This document shows, one piece after another, positions 35,201 to 47,711 of a DNA stretch of 64,000 bases. How positions within the stretch are numbered: position 1 is the stretch's first letter; each line of letters opens with the position of its first letter. Below the pieces are notes generated by a model. That model worked only from the letters and a program-made list of their open reading frames with translations. It did no database searches and was not told the origin of the DNA. The position numbers and the translations under genes were made by a program. Origin of the DNA: Manihot esculenta (taxonomy: Eukaryota > Streptophyta > Magnoliopsida > Malpighiales > Euphorbiaceae). Where the stretch lies: assembly GCF_001659605.2 (NCBI RefSeq), contig NC_035171.2, forward strand, positions 9,281,873-9,345,872, given 5' to 3'.

Positions 35201-37477
35201 TGTAACGACCCAAAAATTAGACTGCTACCGGTGCTAGGATCCAAGTCAGCTTAAGGCCGCCGGGACCCATAGGAACCCTGACATATAACCTGTAAACCTG
35301 TTTAATCCCATACATGATCAACACCATACATAAAAATTTAAAACTTTTCTTTCATACATTCTCTCATACACCAAACTCAACCTGTGCATGCACTGAACAT
35401 AGTCATAATCATAAGCATTGACCCCTCTGTGGGATCTCATTAGTGCCCCAATGGGCGATGTAACATACGTTGAGTTGGTTTACATGAACATCACAAAACA
35501 TCTAAGATCATGTATAAAAAGGGATACCTTACACATTGGGTCAAGCACAATCTCTAGTCCTCAATATCATTACATACATTACTATTCATAACTTTACATC
35601 ATTTTACAATTTATCATGTCCACACTCTATCTATTACAAACACATGACTTCATTACTATTGCTGACCTCTTGGTCTACCCTGTACCTGCAAACCTGGGGG
35701 ATTAGGGAGAGGGGTGAGCAACTAGAGCCCAGTGAGCAGAATAATAAAACATTTAAAACATATGATAATATGGAATGCATCACATCACAGCTAATCACAT
35801 CAAGGATGAACTTGTCACCAATAGCCCTCTACATATCCAATAGTGCCAGAACGTAGAATGGGTCCTGGTCTTTCTCTTACATAGCATAACATAACATTCC
35901 AATGTGCCAAAACGTAGAATGGGTCCTGGTCTTTCTCTTACATAGTGCCAGCAAACGTAGAATGGGTCCCACTGGTCTTACATTCCGTACCGTACATATC
36001 ACATCGTCACATCATAGATCGAGGGCTATGGATCATCCAACGTTCACCCACATCAACAACAATAAAGTATGCAATGCAACATATTCGTGAATTGTAATGC
36101 AAACAACCTAGTTTATCTCATGGCATTAATGATGCGTGAATCATGCTAAAATGTCCATTTATTTGCTTTAAAACGTAATGAGTTATTCCACTCACCTCTG
36201 GATAGCTCTGACCAGACACTGGAGTAGCTGACTCACTGTTGGGGTCCTCGGTTCCTCGGGTCCGAACCTACACAGGTGGACTCAAATGAGGGACCAAACA
36301 TACATGAACATAACTCTAAACTACTCCCCAAAAACCCCCTAGAACATCATGAAACAATCATAGAAAAACATGCAAAGGAAGGCTGAACAGGGCACTTTCG
36401 GCGGCAGGTTCGGCGGCCGAAAGTCCCTTCAGAGCCGAAAGTCAGGCAGGTTCGGCGGCACCTTCGGCGGCCGAAACTCCCAGACAGAGACGAAACTCAT
36501 GCATGTTCGACGGCACTTTCGGCGGCCGAAACTGCCCTCCAGAGACGAAAGTCCTCTTTCGGGGGCAGGCTTCGGCAGCCAAAAGGCTTGCCTCCCAGGC
36601 AGGTTCGGCGGCCGAAAGTCCTTCGGCTGCCGAACCTGGTTTCTGCCAAAGGGCAGAAACTTGGTTCCTCATGCACCTTTGCCTCCCAAATCCATCCAAA
36701 CATGCATTTTTCCTAATCTACAACATACATACTCAAGCATACAAGTTCCTAGGGGTTTCGAACTATCTTAAACCCCATCTACAACACGTCAAACATCCAC
36801 ATTGTCCAAAAACATAGCATAAACCCATAAACCTAACCATGAGCTAAACATGCATTCTACCCCATAGATCTACTTAAAACTTACTTAAAACATGCCATAA
36901 GCTCAAGATCGGCCCTTACCTCTTGAAGATCGAGAGGAGAACGACCCTAGCTCGGAATATGGGAGAGAGAGAGTTCCTTGAACCTCCAAGCTCCAAAACT
37001 TGCTCAAATGCTCAAAATCTTCAAAACAAAGGTAAAACTAATGAAAATCGAGAAAGATTCGAAGGAAGGAACTCAAAACCGGTGAGGGATGGCGGAGAGC
37101 TCACCTTGGCCGAAAATGGGGAGAAAAGCTCGCCCGTTTTCGGCTAAGGGACCCCTTTATAGGTGGCTGGCCAGGCCACGTTCGGGAGCCGAAAGTGCCT
37201 CCGCATGCATGCCATGTTCGGCGGCCGAACCTGATTTCCCTCACTTATACTTTCGGGGGCCTAAGGCACACCCGAAACGCATGCATGTTCGGCGGCCGAA
37301 CCTGAGTTTTCCTCCAAGGTTGTTTTCATGCAAAAACTCATTTCCTTTTTACTTAAAACCATGAAATACATCAAAACATTTTATGAAAACATGTTTCTAC
37401 CCTACTAGAGGCTTCCGACATCCGAGATTCCACCGGACGGTAGGAATTCCGATACCAGAGTCTAGCCGGGTATTACA
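35201..37477 (-). repeat. 5' LTR of retrotransposon B
   Basis: 2277 bp, full length, plus-strand ends TGTAACGACC and GGTATTACA. It holds a minisatellite with AACGTAGAATGGGTCC-type units at about 35830-35975, and palindrome clusters at about 36390-36640 and 37175-37310. Splice-donor-like AGGTAAG lies on the minus strand near 36920. Confidence 0.93.
37154..37163 (-). promoter_or_regulatory. TATA box of LTR B
   Basis: The minus strand reads CCTATAAAGG in the conserved LTR context GGTGGCTGGCC on the plus strand. It is one A shorter than in the other copies. Confidence 0.6.
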
Positions 37478-38811
37478 GTAAAGATCATCCATCTTAACCT
37501 CATTCAAGCGATGGATGTCCTTGACCCTTAAGGCATTTTTTATGATAAGGATAAATAGGTGGAGCTTCTTGAGAAGGGACGATGTCCGAGTCAGTGCCAA
37601 AGCAAGATGCTGGATGCCCGAGGCCAGGTTGGCTCCAACACCAACTTCATCTTGTGCAGGATCAGCTTGTATAGGGGCTGCTACAGTAGCACTCCTAAAA
37701 GAAGACTCGGGCTGAGTAGAGGTGTTTTCCTCAATGACAGGCGGAGGAGGGGGAGAAGGAAGCATCATGATCTCCTTTGCCCAATGTGCCCGCTTAGAAG
37801 GAGGGCCGATCGTTTTGATTTGCTTTACCCTTACGAGCGGCGTGTGCTGCCTCGGCAAACTTATTTTTTGATCCGACCATATCTACACAAAAAAAAGTTA
37901 AGTAAGTAAGGCAGTTTAAAAGGCAAAAAATAACTAGAAAGAAAAATACACTGCTCGCTAGCATGGGGTGTGCTTTCCTGAAGGTTTGGAAGGCTGGGCG
38001 AGTGAGGAGCCTGAGCCTGAGCCTGGTTCACCTGGATATGGCTCTGCCAGAATAAAATGGCGTGCTCACCACTACGGTGATATCTATCTTTTGGGATGTG
38101 CCATTGTCTGGAGGAAGTCCAAAGCCTCTTCCTTATTCCTATGTGATTGGACTCCATCCTTTCTCAGCTCCACATACATATTTCAGCTTGTATGAAGACA
38201 ACCAAAACCCCTGGACATCTTGTGGCAAAAAATGAAAAACTTATTCTTCCAGCGCTTTAAGGATGAGGATATCCGATCGAATAGTGTTTGGCATTTCCTT
38301 CCATTAAAGAACCAAAATTTTTCATTTTTTAGCTTACCCAACTGGTACAACTGGGAGAAAGCGTTACGGTTGACTCAATATTGTTGTTAAAACAAATAAA
38401 TCGAAATGCCACTAAAATCCTCCAGCTGTTGGGGTGCAATTGGGTGACTGAAAACTTGTAAAATTGGAGGACTTTAGTGAAAAATGGGTCCATAGGAAAC
38501 CGAAGTCTCGCCTTCAGTTGTTCTTCATAGACCATGATAGTATTCTCCATTGGGATCTGATTGTCTACATGAAGGCTTGGAGATGGAGTGTAAATACGGA
38601 AGATTTCTCGAGAGATTTGATAATGGTCGTGAAGGTGGTCTACATCCTTCTCAGTCAGTACGGAAGGGATATCATTTACCAGGATGCTTTTGCTTTCATG
38701 GATTGCCCTCAGTGGAACAATGAGAGTAGGAGCGCGAATGGGATCGTCGGAGGAGGAGCTTGGGGTTAAACTTCTATCAGTAAAGGAAGATGAGGAAGAG
38801 TTCCTATTCAT
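37478..38811 (-). pseudogene. PF04195-like 'gypsy-type transposon' protein, copy 2, N-terminal part
   Basis: The start is MNRNSSSSSF at 38811 (minus). The N-terminal domain has IRAPTLIVPLRAIHES, SVLTEKDVDHLHDHYQISR, RLRFPMDPFFTKVLQFYK and LHPNSWRILVAFRFICFNN, the PF04195 signature. A frameshift near 38370 ends the first frame at 38329. Homology continues in another frame (KFFIFCHKMSRGFG-type segment) to a short GT...AG intron at about 37883-37950, which has a pyrimidine-rich TTTTTTTTGTGTAG end. The next exon (37483-37858) encodes a Pro-rich linker (MLPSPPPPPVIEEN) and runs to the GTAAA target duplication of retrotransposon B, resuming at 19153. It is the better-preserved copy of the gene relic at 4468. 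Molecular role unknown. Confidence 0.68.
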
Positions 38812-39013
38812 TTTTTATGAAAAAAATGCGAATAGAAAATTACCTTGAGCAAAGAAGTGAGGGAACGAGAAGCTGAGTGGTTGAGTCTTTTCTAAAGTTT
38901 GGAAATCAATTGTGAGCAAAAATGGCAATCGGTGGAGAAAAAAAGTTTTTATATGACGATTTTAATGGTAGATTTTGAATGTGACTCGAAGAATAAGGCA
39001 ATTATCATTTATG
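38812..39013 (-). promoter_or_regulatory. Leader/promoter of PF04195-like copy 2
   Basis: On the minus strand TATAAAAA at 38946-38953 is followed by a T/C-rich leader to the ATG at 38811, about 135 bp downstream. Retrotransposon D inserted just 60 bp upstream of the TATA box (39014) and has separated it from any upstream control sequence. Confidence 0.4.
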
Positions 39014-41298
39014 TGTAATACCCGGCTAGACTCCGGTATCGGAATTCCTACCGTCCGGTGGAATCTCGGATGTCAGAAGCCTCTAGTAGGGTAAAACCAT
39101 GTTTTTATGAAATGTTTTAATGTGTTTTATGTTTTAAGCATGAAAGAAAATGAGTTTTTGCATGAAAATAACATTGGAGGAAAACTCAGGTTCGGCCGCC
39201 GAACATGCATGCGTTGCGGGTGTGCTTTAGGCCCCCAAAAGCATAAGTGAGGGAAGTCCAGGTTCGGCCGCCGAACCCCAAGTTCGGTCGCCAAACATGG
39301 CATGCATGCGGAGGCACATTCGGCCCCCGAACGTGGTCTGGCCAGACACTATAAAAGGGTCCCTTAGCCGAAAACGGGCGAGCTTTTTCCCCATTTTCGG
39401 CCAAGGTGAGCTCTTCGCCGTCCCTCACCCATCTTTGATGTTTTTCCTCTAAATCTTTCAAGATTTTCATTTGTTTTAACTATGTTTTGAAGATTAAAGC
39501 TTTTGAGCAAGGTTTTGGAGCTTGGAGGTTCAAGAACCCAATCTCTCCCAACTTCGAGTTTAGGTCGTCTCCCTCTCGATCTTCAAGAGGTAAGAGACGA
39601 TCTTAAGCTCATTGCATATTTTAAGTAAGTTTTAAGTAGATCTATGGGATAGAATGCATGTTTAGGTTATGGTTATGTTTTTGGAGTTTATGGGTATAAA
39701 TGTATGTTCATGAACAATGTGAGTTTCTTGATGTGTTGTAGATGGGGTTTATGTTGGTTTGAGGCCCCTAGGAACATATATGCTTGTGTTTGTGTGTTGT
39801 AGAATAGGTTTGATGCACGTTTGATAAGTTTGGAGGCGAAATGTGCAAAGGGAGCCAAGTTTCTGCCCTTTGGCAGAAACCAGGTTCGGCAGCCGAAGGA
39901 TTTTCGGCCGCCGAACATGGCTGGGGAGGCAGCCTTTCGGCTGCCGAAGCTTGCCCCCGAAAGGGAGACTTTCGTCTCTGTCTGGCAGTTTCGGCCGCCG
40001 AAAGTGCCGCCGAACATGCATGAGTTTCGTCTCTGTCTGGGAGTTTTGGCCGCCGAAGGTGCCGCCGAACCTGCCTGACTTTCGGCTCTGGAGGGACTTT
40101 CAACCGCCGAACCTGCCGCCGAAAGTGCCCTGTCCAGGCCTCCTTTGCATGATTTTGTGTGGTTGTTTCATGATGTTTTAGGGGGTTTTTGGGGAGTAGT
40201 TTATAGTTATGTTCAGGTATGTTTGGTCCCTCATTTGAGTCCACCTGTGTAGGTTCGGACCCGAGGAACCGAGGACCCCAGCAGTGAGTTCAACTGCTTC
40301 GGTGTTGTCAGAGTCAGCCAAAGGTGAGTGGAACTAAACTTAATCTTTTAAATTAAATGTTTTATCATGTTTCATGCATCATGATTATGCAATAGGATGA
40401 TTGCATTAGTTTCACGAATATGCCGCATTGCATCGATTGTTGTTGATGTGGGTGAATGTTGGATGACCCAATTAGTCCATGACAGGAAGACCAGGACCCC
40501 ATTCTACGGCCTGGCACAGAGTAAGGAAAGACTAGGACCCCATTCTACGGCCTAGCACGGTAATGGGACTCGAAGACCAGGAGCCCAGAGGAGGCCCTGG
40601 GATAATGGTAAGTAATGTATGTATGACAGGAAGACCAGGACCCCATGCTACGGCCTGGCACAGAGTTAGCTTGGACTAATTGGTGACAAGTTCACCCAAC
40701 CCTTATGTGAATTGTCTGTGTTATGATGCATCTCATTGGAGCATAGTGTTATTATGTTTTATAGTTCAACTCACTGGGCTTTTAGCTCACCCCTCTCCCT
40801 TTTACCCCCAGGCTTGCAGGTACAGGATAGAAGAGGAGGTCGGTTAGAGTAAAGCTTGTTTGTGTAATAGTTAGAATGTGGACATGACAAATCGTAGTAC
40901 GATGTAATGTAAAAGTATAGTATAGTTATGTAATGATGTTTATGGATGTTAGAGGTGTGCTTGACCATAGATGGTTGTTATCCCTTTTATTACATGATCT
41001 TAGAGATTTTATGATGATTATGTAAACCAACTCGACATATGTTATGTCACCCATTTGGGGGCACTAATGAGATCCCACAGAAGGATCAATGTTTATGAGT
41101 TATGTTATATACAGTGCATGCACAGGTTGAGTTGGCGTACGAATGGATAGAAAAGTTTTAAATTTTTATGTATGTTGTTGATCATGTATGGGATTAAGCA
41201 GGTTTTCAGGATGCATGTCAGGCTTGCTACGGGTCCCGGCGGCCTTAAGTCGACCCGGATCCTAGCGCCGGTAACGGTCCGATTTTCGGGTCGTTACA
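39014..41298 (+). repeat. 5' LTR of retrotransposon D
   Basis: 2285 bp from TGTAATACCC to TCGTTACA. Palindrome clusters lie at about 39185-39320 and 39885-40125. A minisatellite of GACCAGGACCCCATTCTACG-type units is at 40485-40665. A splice-donor-like AGGTAAG occurs at 39588-39594, and an AGGTGAGT near 40320. One extra GTTCGG-type half-palindrome block near 39275-39297 is absent from the 3' LTR. Confidence 0.93.
39350..39358 (+). promoter_or_regulatory. TATA box of LTR D
   Basis: TATAAAAGG about 336 bp into the LTR, in the family-wide context TGGCCAG-CAC-TATAAAAGG. The D 3' LTR repeats it at 57022-57030. Confidence 0.68.
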
Positions 41299-41301
41299 GA
41301 A

Positions 41302-41314
41302 TGGTATCAGAGCC
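41302..41314 (+). other. Primer-binding site of retrotransposon D (tRNA-iMet)
   Basis: TGGTATCAGAGCC starts three bases after the LTR end. Confidence 0.9.
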
Positions 41315-41552
41315 CTAGGTTCATATGGTCGGACCTAGAGTGTCGGGCTCATAGATGTTATAGAAGATCAAGCACAATAGGAAAGATCATGTCCACTAGG
41401 ATAGGACGTGGAGTCCTGTCTTGATTAATGATGTGAAATGCCATGATGATATGCTATGATATGTGATGTATGTGATGCGGGTTCATGTGTGCCCACATGA
41501 ACCATATAATGCTAATGTTTATGTGATGTGTGCTGTTTTTCAGAAAAACAGG

Positions 41553-44500
41553 ATGAGAGGAACTCGTCGATCAGCAAGATTGACTGGAGTACCACCTGAG
41601 GATGAGGGCATGAGCGCCCGTCCTCCAGCACTGCCTAGGGCAATGTCTAGTAGGTCTAGCAGAGACAGAGCAGTAAGAGACCCTAGAAGGTCTTTGGATC
41701 TGGGTAGGAGCAGATCAGTTAGAGGGACAGTTCAGGGAGAAGCGTTAGAGGACATGGGGGATGATATGGATGTAGAGCAGAGGAGGGATGGCAGTCTGGG
41801 AGTTAGCATGTCAGGAGAAGGAATGGGAGAGTCCCAAGGAGGCACTCAGGCCTCGGGATTTGTTCAGCCACCCCACTACCCACACTTCTCACAACATCCC
41901 AGGTATTCGATGGGAGGTACATCGGATTACCCTAGCTTCACCCCTTATCCCACACAGATGCCATACCCACCATACTACCCACCATATTCACAATACCCAA
42001 TGTATCCACCCCCACCATACTATCCAAATCCAGCAGACCCTACCTCAGAAAATGTTGCACCACCTCCACCACCTACAGAACCAGCAGCCCCAGTTGCTCA
42101 GCCATCTAGACCTAGCTCAGCCAGTGGGAGCAAGGTTAAGATGACTGACTACATGAATTTGGGTGCTCCCCAGTATGAAAAAGGGGATGACCCATTTGTA
42201 TATCTTGAAAGGGTTAAAGTGATCATAGAGGAGATTGGGGCTGATGACAGTAGAGCCATTCAGATGGCTGGGTTCACGCTTAAGTGCAAGAAGGCACGAG
42301 AGTGGTTCAAGAATTATGTGAACCCGAGAGTGGACAGCATATCCTGGGAAGAGTTTGCAAACGAGTTTGCAGGATGGGCTTTTCCCGATAGTTCAAGGGA
42401 GCTGAAAATGATAGAGTTCGAACAGTTGAGGCAGACTGAGGATATGAGTGTAGAGGAGTACACCGACAGATTCTTGGAGCTGTTCCTTTTGCTGGGCAGA
42501 GTCTGGATACAGATTCGAAGAGGTCAAGGAGGTATGTCATGAAACTTCATTCCAGGTATTCCTCCTTGATTCAGTCCGTGGACAGGGAGAGATTCCATGC
42601 CATAGTAGATATGGCTAGGAAAATGGAGGCCAGTGCTATCATTCAGGGGACAGTTAAGCAGACAGTGGCACAGCCTTCTGGTTCTAAAACTCCGGGTGGG
42701 GGAAGATTAGATCCTTCTACCCTGAGTGCAGCAACTTCAGGCAGTAAGAGATGGGGTAAGCCCAAGGGTAAGAAGAATAAGTTCTGGAATAAAGTCAAGT
42801 CCAGTCTGGGATTTGGGAGTGGATCAAGCTCTGGTGCGGACAATGCAGTTTGTGCGAAGTGTGGTAGGCCACACAGGGGAGTATGTCGGTTTGGGACGAA
42901 CGCCTGTTTCAGATGTGGTCAGGAGGGGCATATGGCTCGAGAATGTCCAAGAGCAGTCCCAATGGCTCAGTCCCAGCAGACAGCCTCAGGCAGTGTAGCG
43001 CAGCCAGCAGCTCCAGCCATGACTCAGGCCAGTGGCAGAGGCAGAGGGAGAGGGGCAGCCTCTTCTTCAGCGGGTTTCAGAGGTGAACGTCCATCAGCTC
43101 CAGCACGGATCTTCACAATGACACAGTAGGAGGCAGATGCATCTAACACCGTAGTGGCAGGTAACTTAATCATTGGTTGTTCAGATGTGTATGCCTTGAT
43201 GGACCCTGGTGCATCTCATTCTTTTATTGCTCCGAGAGCCATGGGGAGGTTAGGTCTGATGACTTCTGGGTTGGAGTGTCCTCTCTGGGTCAGTGGACCC
43301 AAGTGTGATCCATCAGTGGCAGAGTCAGTCTGTTAGTGTAGTCCTGTGTTTGTCGAGGGAAGATGCTTGTCCGCCGACCTAGTGGTTCTAGATTTGACAG
43401 ATTTTGACGTCATTCTAGGGATGGACTGGTTATCTACCCATGGTGCTACCTTGGACTGCAAAGACAAGGTAGTCAGGTTCAGAGGTCAGGATGGGTCTGA
43501 GGTTGTCTTCAGAGGAGACAGGAGGGGTACACCTAGAGGTCTGATATTAGCTCTTCAGGCTCGTAGGTTGCTCAGGAGGGGATGTCAGGGGTATTTGGCT
43601 CATGTGAGAGAGCTTAGCAGTCCGGTCAGAGAGCCCGCCTCAGTGCCAGTGGTTAGAGAGTTCTTAGATGTGTTCCCAAACGAGCTACCAGGTTTACCAC
43701 CTGCTAGGGAGATAGAGTTCGACATTGAACTGATGCCTGGAACCCGACCGATCTCTATCCCTCCCTACAGGATGGCGCCAGCAGAATTGAAAGAGTTGAA
43801 GGAGCAGTTGCAGGAGTTGGTAGACAAGGGCTTCATCCGACCGAGTACCTCACCCTGGGGTGCTCCAGTTTTGTTTGTGAGAAAGAAGGATGGATCCCTT
43901 AGACTTTGTATCGACTACAGGCAGTTGAACAAAGTCACTACCAAGAACAAGTACCTTTTGCCAAGGATCGACGATCTATTCGACCTGCTAGCAGGAGCGG
44001 GTTGTTTCTCCAAAATAGATCTGAGATCTGGGTACCACCAGCTGAGGATCAGAGATGAGGATGTGCCAAAGACGGCTTTCAGGACCATATATGGGCATTT
44101 TGAGTTCCTTGTAATACCGTTCGGGTTAACCAACGCCCCTGCAGCATTCATGGATCTCATGAATAGAGTGTTTAGCCAGTACCTGGATCACTTCGTTATT
44201 GTCTTCATAGATGATATCCTAGTGTATTCCAGGAATGCAGAGGAGCATGCCCATCATCTGAGGTTGGTTCTACAGACCTTGAGGGAACATGGCTTGTATG
44301 CCAAGTTCTCCAAGTGTGAGTTCTGGCTGAGGAGCATCTCGTTCTTGGGGCATGTAGTGTCAGAGAATGGGATAGAGGTGGACCCCAAGAAGACAGAAAT
44401 TGTGACTAAATGGCCTAGACCCACTTCAGTGACGGAGATAAGGAGTTTCTTGGGTTTGGTAGGTTACTACAGGAGGTTCGTTCAGGACTTCTCGAAAATA

Positions 44501-45266
44501 GCAACTCCTCTGACCAGACTAACCAGGAAGAATCAGAAGTTTCTGTGGACCGACCAGTGCGAAGAGAGTTTTGAAGAGCTTAAGAAGAGGTTGACTTCAG
44601 CGCCAGTTTTAGCTCTGCCATCTAGTGATGAGGACTTTACAGTCTTTTGTGATGCGTCCCGTGTGGGACTGGGTTGTGTACTAATGCAAAATGAGTGGGT
44701 GATTGCTTATGCTTCGAGGCAGCTAAAGAAGCATGAGTTGAATTACCCCACACATGACCTTGAGATGGCAGCAGTAATCTTTGCACTCAAGATGTGGAGG
44801 CACTACCTCTATGGGGTAAAATGTGAGATCTTTACAGATCATAAGAGCCTGCAGTACATCCTGAGTCAAAGAGATTTGAACTTGAGACAGAGGAGATGGG
44901 TGGAGTTGCTGAGTGACTATGATTGCAAGATTCAGTATCATCCGGGTAAGGCAAATGTCGTGGCAGACGCCCTAAGCCGGAAGTCACTAGGCAGCCTATC
45001 CCACATCACGGCAGAGAGGAGACCAGTGGTGAAGGAGTTTTACAAGCTCAATGATGAAGGTCTACAGTTGGAGTTGTCTGGTACAGGTGCCTTGGTTGCT
45101 CAGATGAAAGTGACACCCGTGTTTCTGGAGCAGGTGGCTCAGAAACAGCATGAGGACCCAGAGTTAGTGAAGATTGCCAGGACTGTTCAGTCAGGCAAGG
45201 ACAGTGAGTTTAGATTTGACAATAAGGGGATCCTCCGCTATGGGAGTCGTTTGTGTGTACCAAATG
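41553..45266 (+). pseudogene. Gag-Pol 5' part of retrotransposon D
   Basis: The start is [10 protein letters not shown] at 41553, ten bases after a TTTTTCAG acceptor-like site. Gag is open to ~42485, where one base is missing (TTCCTT for TTGCCTT) and the frame shifts; it resumes at ~42539 with the zinc knuckle [18 protein letters not shown] stops at 43127-43129 and 43334-43336 each replace CAG. Protease (DPGASHSFI) lies between them. RT ([11 protein letters not shown] near 44203) and RNase H ([12 protein letters not shown]) are open from 43346 to 45266, where element E enters before the integrase zinc region. The Gag P/Y tract contains a PPPPY stretch. Confidence 0.92.
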
Positions 45267-47601
45267 TGTAACGACCCGAAAATCGGACCGCTACCGGCGC
45301 TAGGATCCGGGTCGACTTAAGGCCGCCGGGACCCATAGCAAGCCAAACATACATCCTGGAAACCTGTTTAATCCCATACATGATCTACAACATACATAAA
45401 AATTTAAAACTTTTCCTTCAAACATCCAACTCAACCTGAACATATACTGCATAGTCATAATCATAATCATGATCCCTCTGTGGGATCTCAACAATGCCCC
45501 AATGGGCAATACATCATGAGATGAGTTGGCTTTCATAAACATTATAAAACATAACTATAGATCATGTATCAAAAGGGATAACAATACTCATAGGGTCAAG
45601 CACATCTATAACCTCAATATACCTCATTACATAACATACTGCAATCTCTTACATTACATCATAGTACAATTGTCATGTCCACCCTCTAACTATTACATAA
45701 ACATACTTCAAAACTCTGGCTAACCTCCTGGTCTACCCTGTACCTGCACATCTGGGGTTAGGGGAGGGGGGTGAGCTACAAAGCCCAGTGAGCGAAATAG
45801 AGAAATCATATATCAAAATTTCATGCTTTCATGAAATGCAACACATCACAACAAATCACATCTCGGATGGTATTGTCACCTATAGTCCTCTACATAGTCC
45901 AACTGTGCCGGGACGTAGAATGGGTACAACCGGTCTTTCTCTTAACATAACATATCATACAGTCCAACAGTGCCAGGGACGTAGAATGGGTACAACCTGG
46001 ACTTCCTCTTACATCGTGCCAGGGACGTAGAATGGGTACAACCTGGACTTCCACACCATATCATGCCGTAACATCATCATGCCATATGAGGACTAAAGGG
46101 TCATCCAATAACCAATCCACATCAACATCATAAATGCAATGCAACATATTCGTGAATACTAATGCAACAACCTACTACATCTCATGGCATTCATGATGCA
46201 TGGATCATGCTCAAAATTCATATTTCATTTATTTTAAAACTTAAGGTTTATTCCACTCACCTCTGGCTAGCTCTGATAAACTCTGTAGCAGCTGGCTCAC
46301 CGCTGGGGTCCTCGGTTCCTCGGGTCCGAACCTACACAGGTGGACTCCAATAAGGGACCAAACATACATAAACATAACTCTAATATACTCACCAAAAACC
46401 CCCCAAAACATCATGAAACAATCATAGAAAAACATGCAAGAAATGGCTGAACAGGGCACTTTCGGCGGCAGGTTCGGCGGCCGAAAGTCCCTCCAGAGCC
46501 GAAAGTCAGGCAGGTTCGGCGGCACCTTCGGCGGCTGAAACTCCCAGACAGAGGCGAAACTCATGCATGTTCGGCGGCACCTTCGGCGGCTGAAAGTGCC
46601 AGACAGAGACGAAAGTCTCCTTTCGGGGGCAACTTCGGCAGCCGAAAGGCCTGCCTCCCCAGCCATGTTCGGCGGCCGAAAGCTCCTTCGGCTGCCGAAC
46701 CTGGTTTCTGCCAAAGGGCAGAAACTTGGCTCCTTTGTGCACATTTGCCTCCCAACTCTCAAATCATGCATAAACTTGTTCTAAAACATGCATACACACC
46801 ATACATCACACCTAGGGGTCTCAAACTATCATATACCCCAACTACAACACTTCAAACACAAAAAAAAAAATCAACATACATTGTTCATCAAAACATCAAA
46901 ACCCATAAACTCATCAACAAGCCTAAACGTGCATCTCTACCCATAAAACAACTTAATGCTTGTTTAAAACACATAACAAGAGTGGATCCGAGCTTACCTC
47001 TTGAAGAAACGAGAGGAAAGGCGATCCTAGCTTGGAGATGGAGAGATTGAGCTCTTTGAACCTCCAAGTACCCAAAACTTGCTCTTTACTCACAGATCTT
47101 CAAAACAGAAGTTAAAACCCGTGAAAAACATAGAAGATCGAAGGAAAACACTCAAGATCGAGGGAGGGGTGGCGGAGACTCACCTTGGCCGACAACGGGG
47201 GAGAAAAAAGCTCGCCCGTACGGACCTAAGGGACCCTTTTATAGGTGGCTGGCCAGGCCACGTTCGGGGGCCGAATGTGCCTCCGCATGCATGCCATGTT
47301 CGGCGGCCGAACTTGACTTTCGGCGGCCGAACCTGAACTTCCCTCACTCATGCTTTCGGGGGCCTAACGTGCCTCCAAAACGCATGCACGTTCGGCGGCC
47401 GAACTTGACTTTCGGCGGCCGAACCTGGGTTTTCCTCCAAAGACTTTTCATGCAAAAACTCATTTAATTTTTATAATTAAAACCATGAAATGCTTTAAAA
47501 CATTTTATGAAAACATGTTTCTACCCTACTAGAGACTTCCGACATCCGAGATTCCACCGGACGGTAGGAATTCCGATACCGGAGTCTAGCCGGGTATTAC
47601 A
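45267..47601 (-). repeat. 3' LTR of retrotransposon E
   Basis: 2335 bp, plus-strand ends TGTAACGACC and GGTATTACA. Minisatellite of GGGACGTAGAATGGGTACAA units at about 45905-46050; palindrome clusters at 46460-46705 (R-U5) and 47260-47430 (U3, upstream of the TATA box at 47235-47243). Confidence 0.94.
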
Positions 47602-47616
47602 TTCTCCCCCCCTTAA
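47602..47616 (-). other. Polypurine tract of retrotransposon E
   Basis: TTAAGGGGGGGAGAA on the minus strand next to the 3' LTR. Confidence 0.88.
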
Positions 47617-47711
47617 GAACATTCGTCCCCGAATGTACCTCAACTAGTACACAAAGCAAGGCATAAAACATAACATACATACAAAGCACATCAACACATA
47701 GGGACCTAACC

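Larger units (their letters stand above)
19154..37477 (-). mobile_element. Retrotransposon B, Tekay-type Ty3/gypsy, carrying nested element C
   Basis: Flanked by identical 5-bp target duplications GTAAA at 19149-19153 and 37478-37482, which proves one insertion event into the PF04195-like gene. On the minus strand the order is 5' LTR (35201-37477), PBS, gag-protease (32939-34930), element C (23369-32938), rest of pol (20376-23368), PPT, 3' LTR (19154-20275). Without C it is about 8.75 kb. The LTRs differ at ~28 sites over the ~1.12 kb they share, about 2.5%. The 3' LTR has a 1195-bp internal deletion. Confidence 0.95.

Noticed and set aside
39014..41298. Solo LTR next to the PF04195-like gene
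   Set aside because: It is followed by a PBS and gag and is paired with the LTR at 56706, so it is the 5' LTR of element D.
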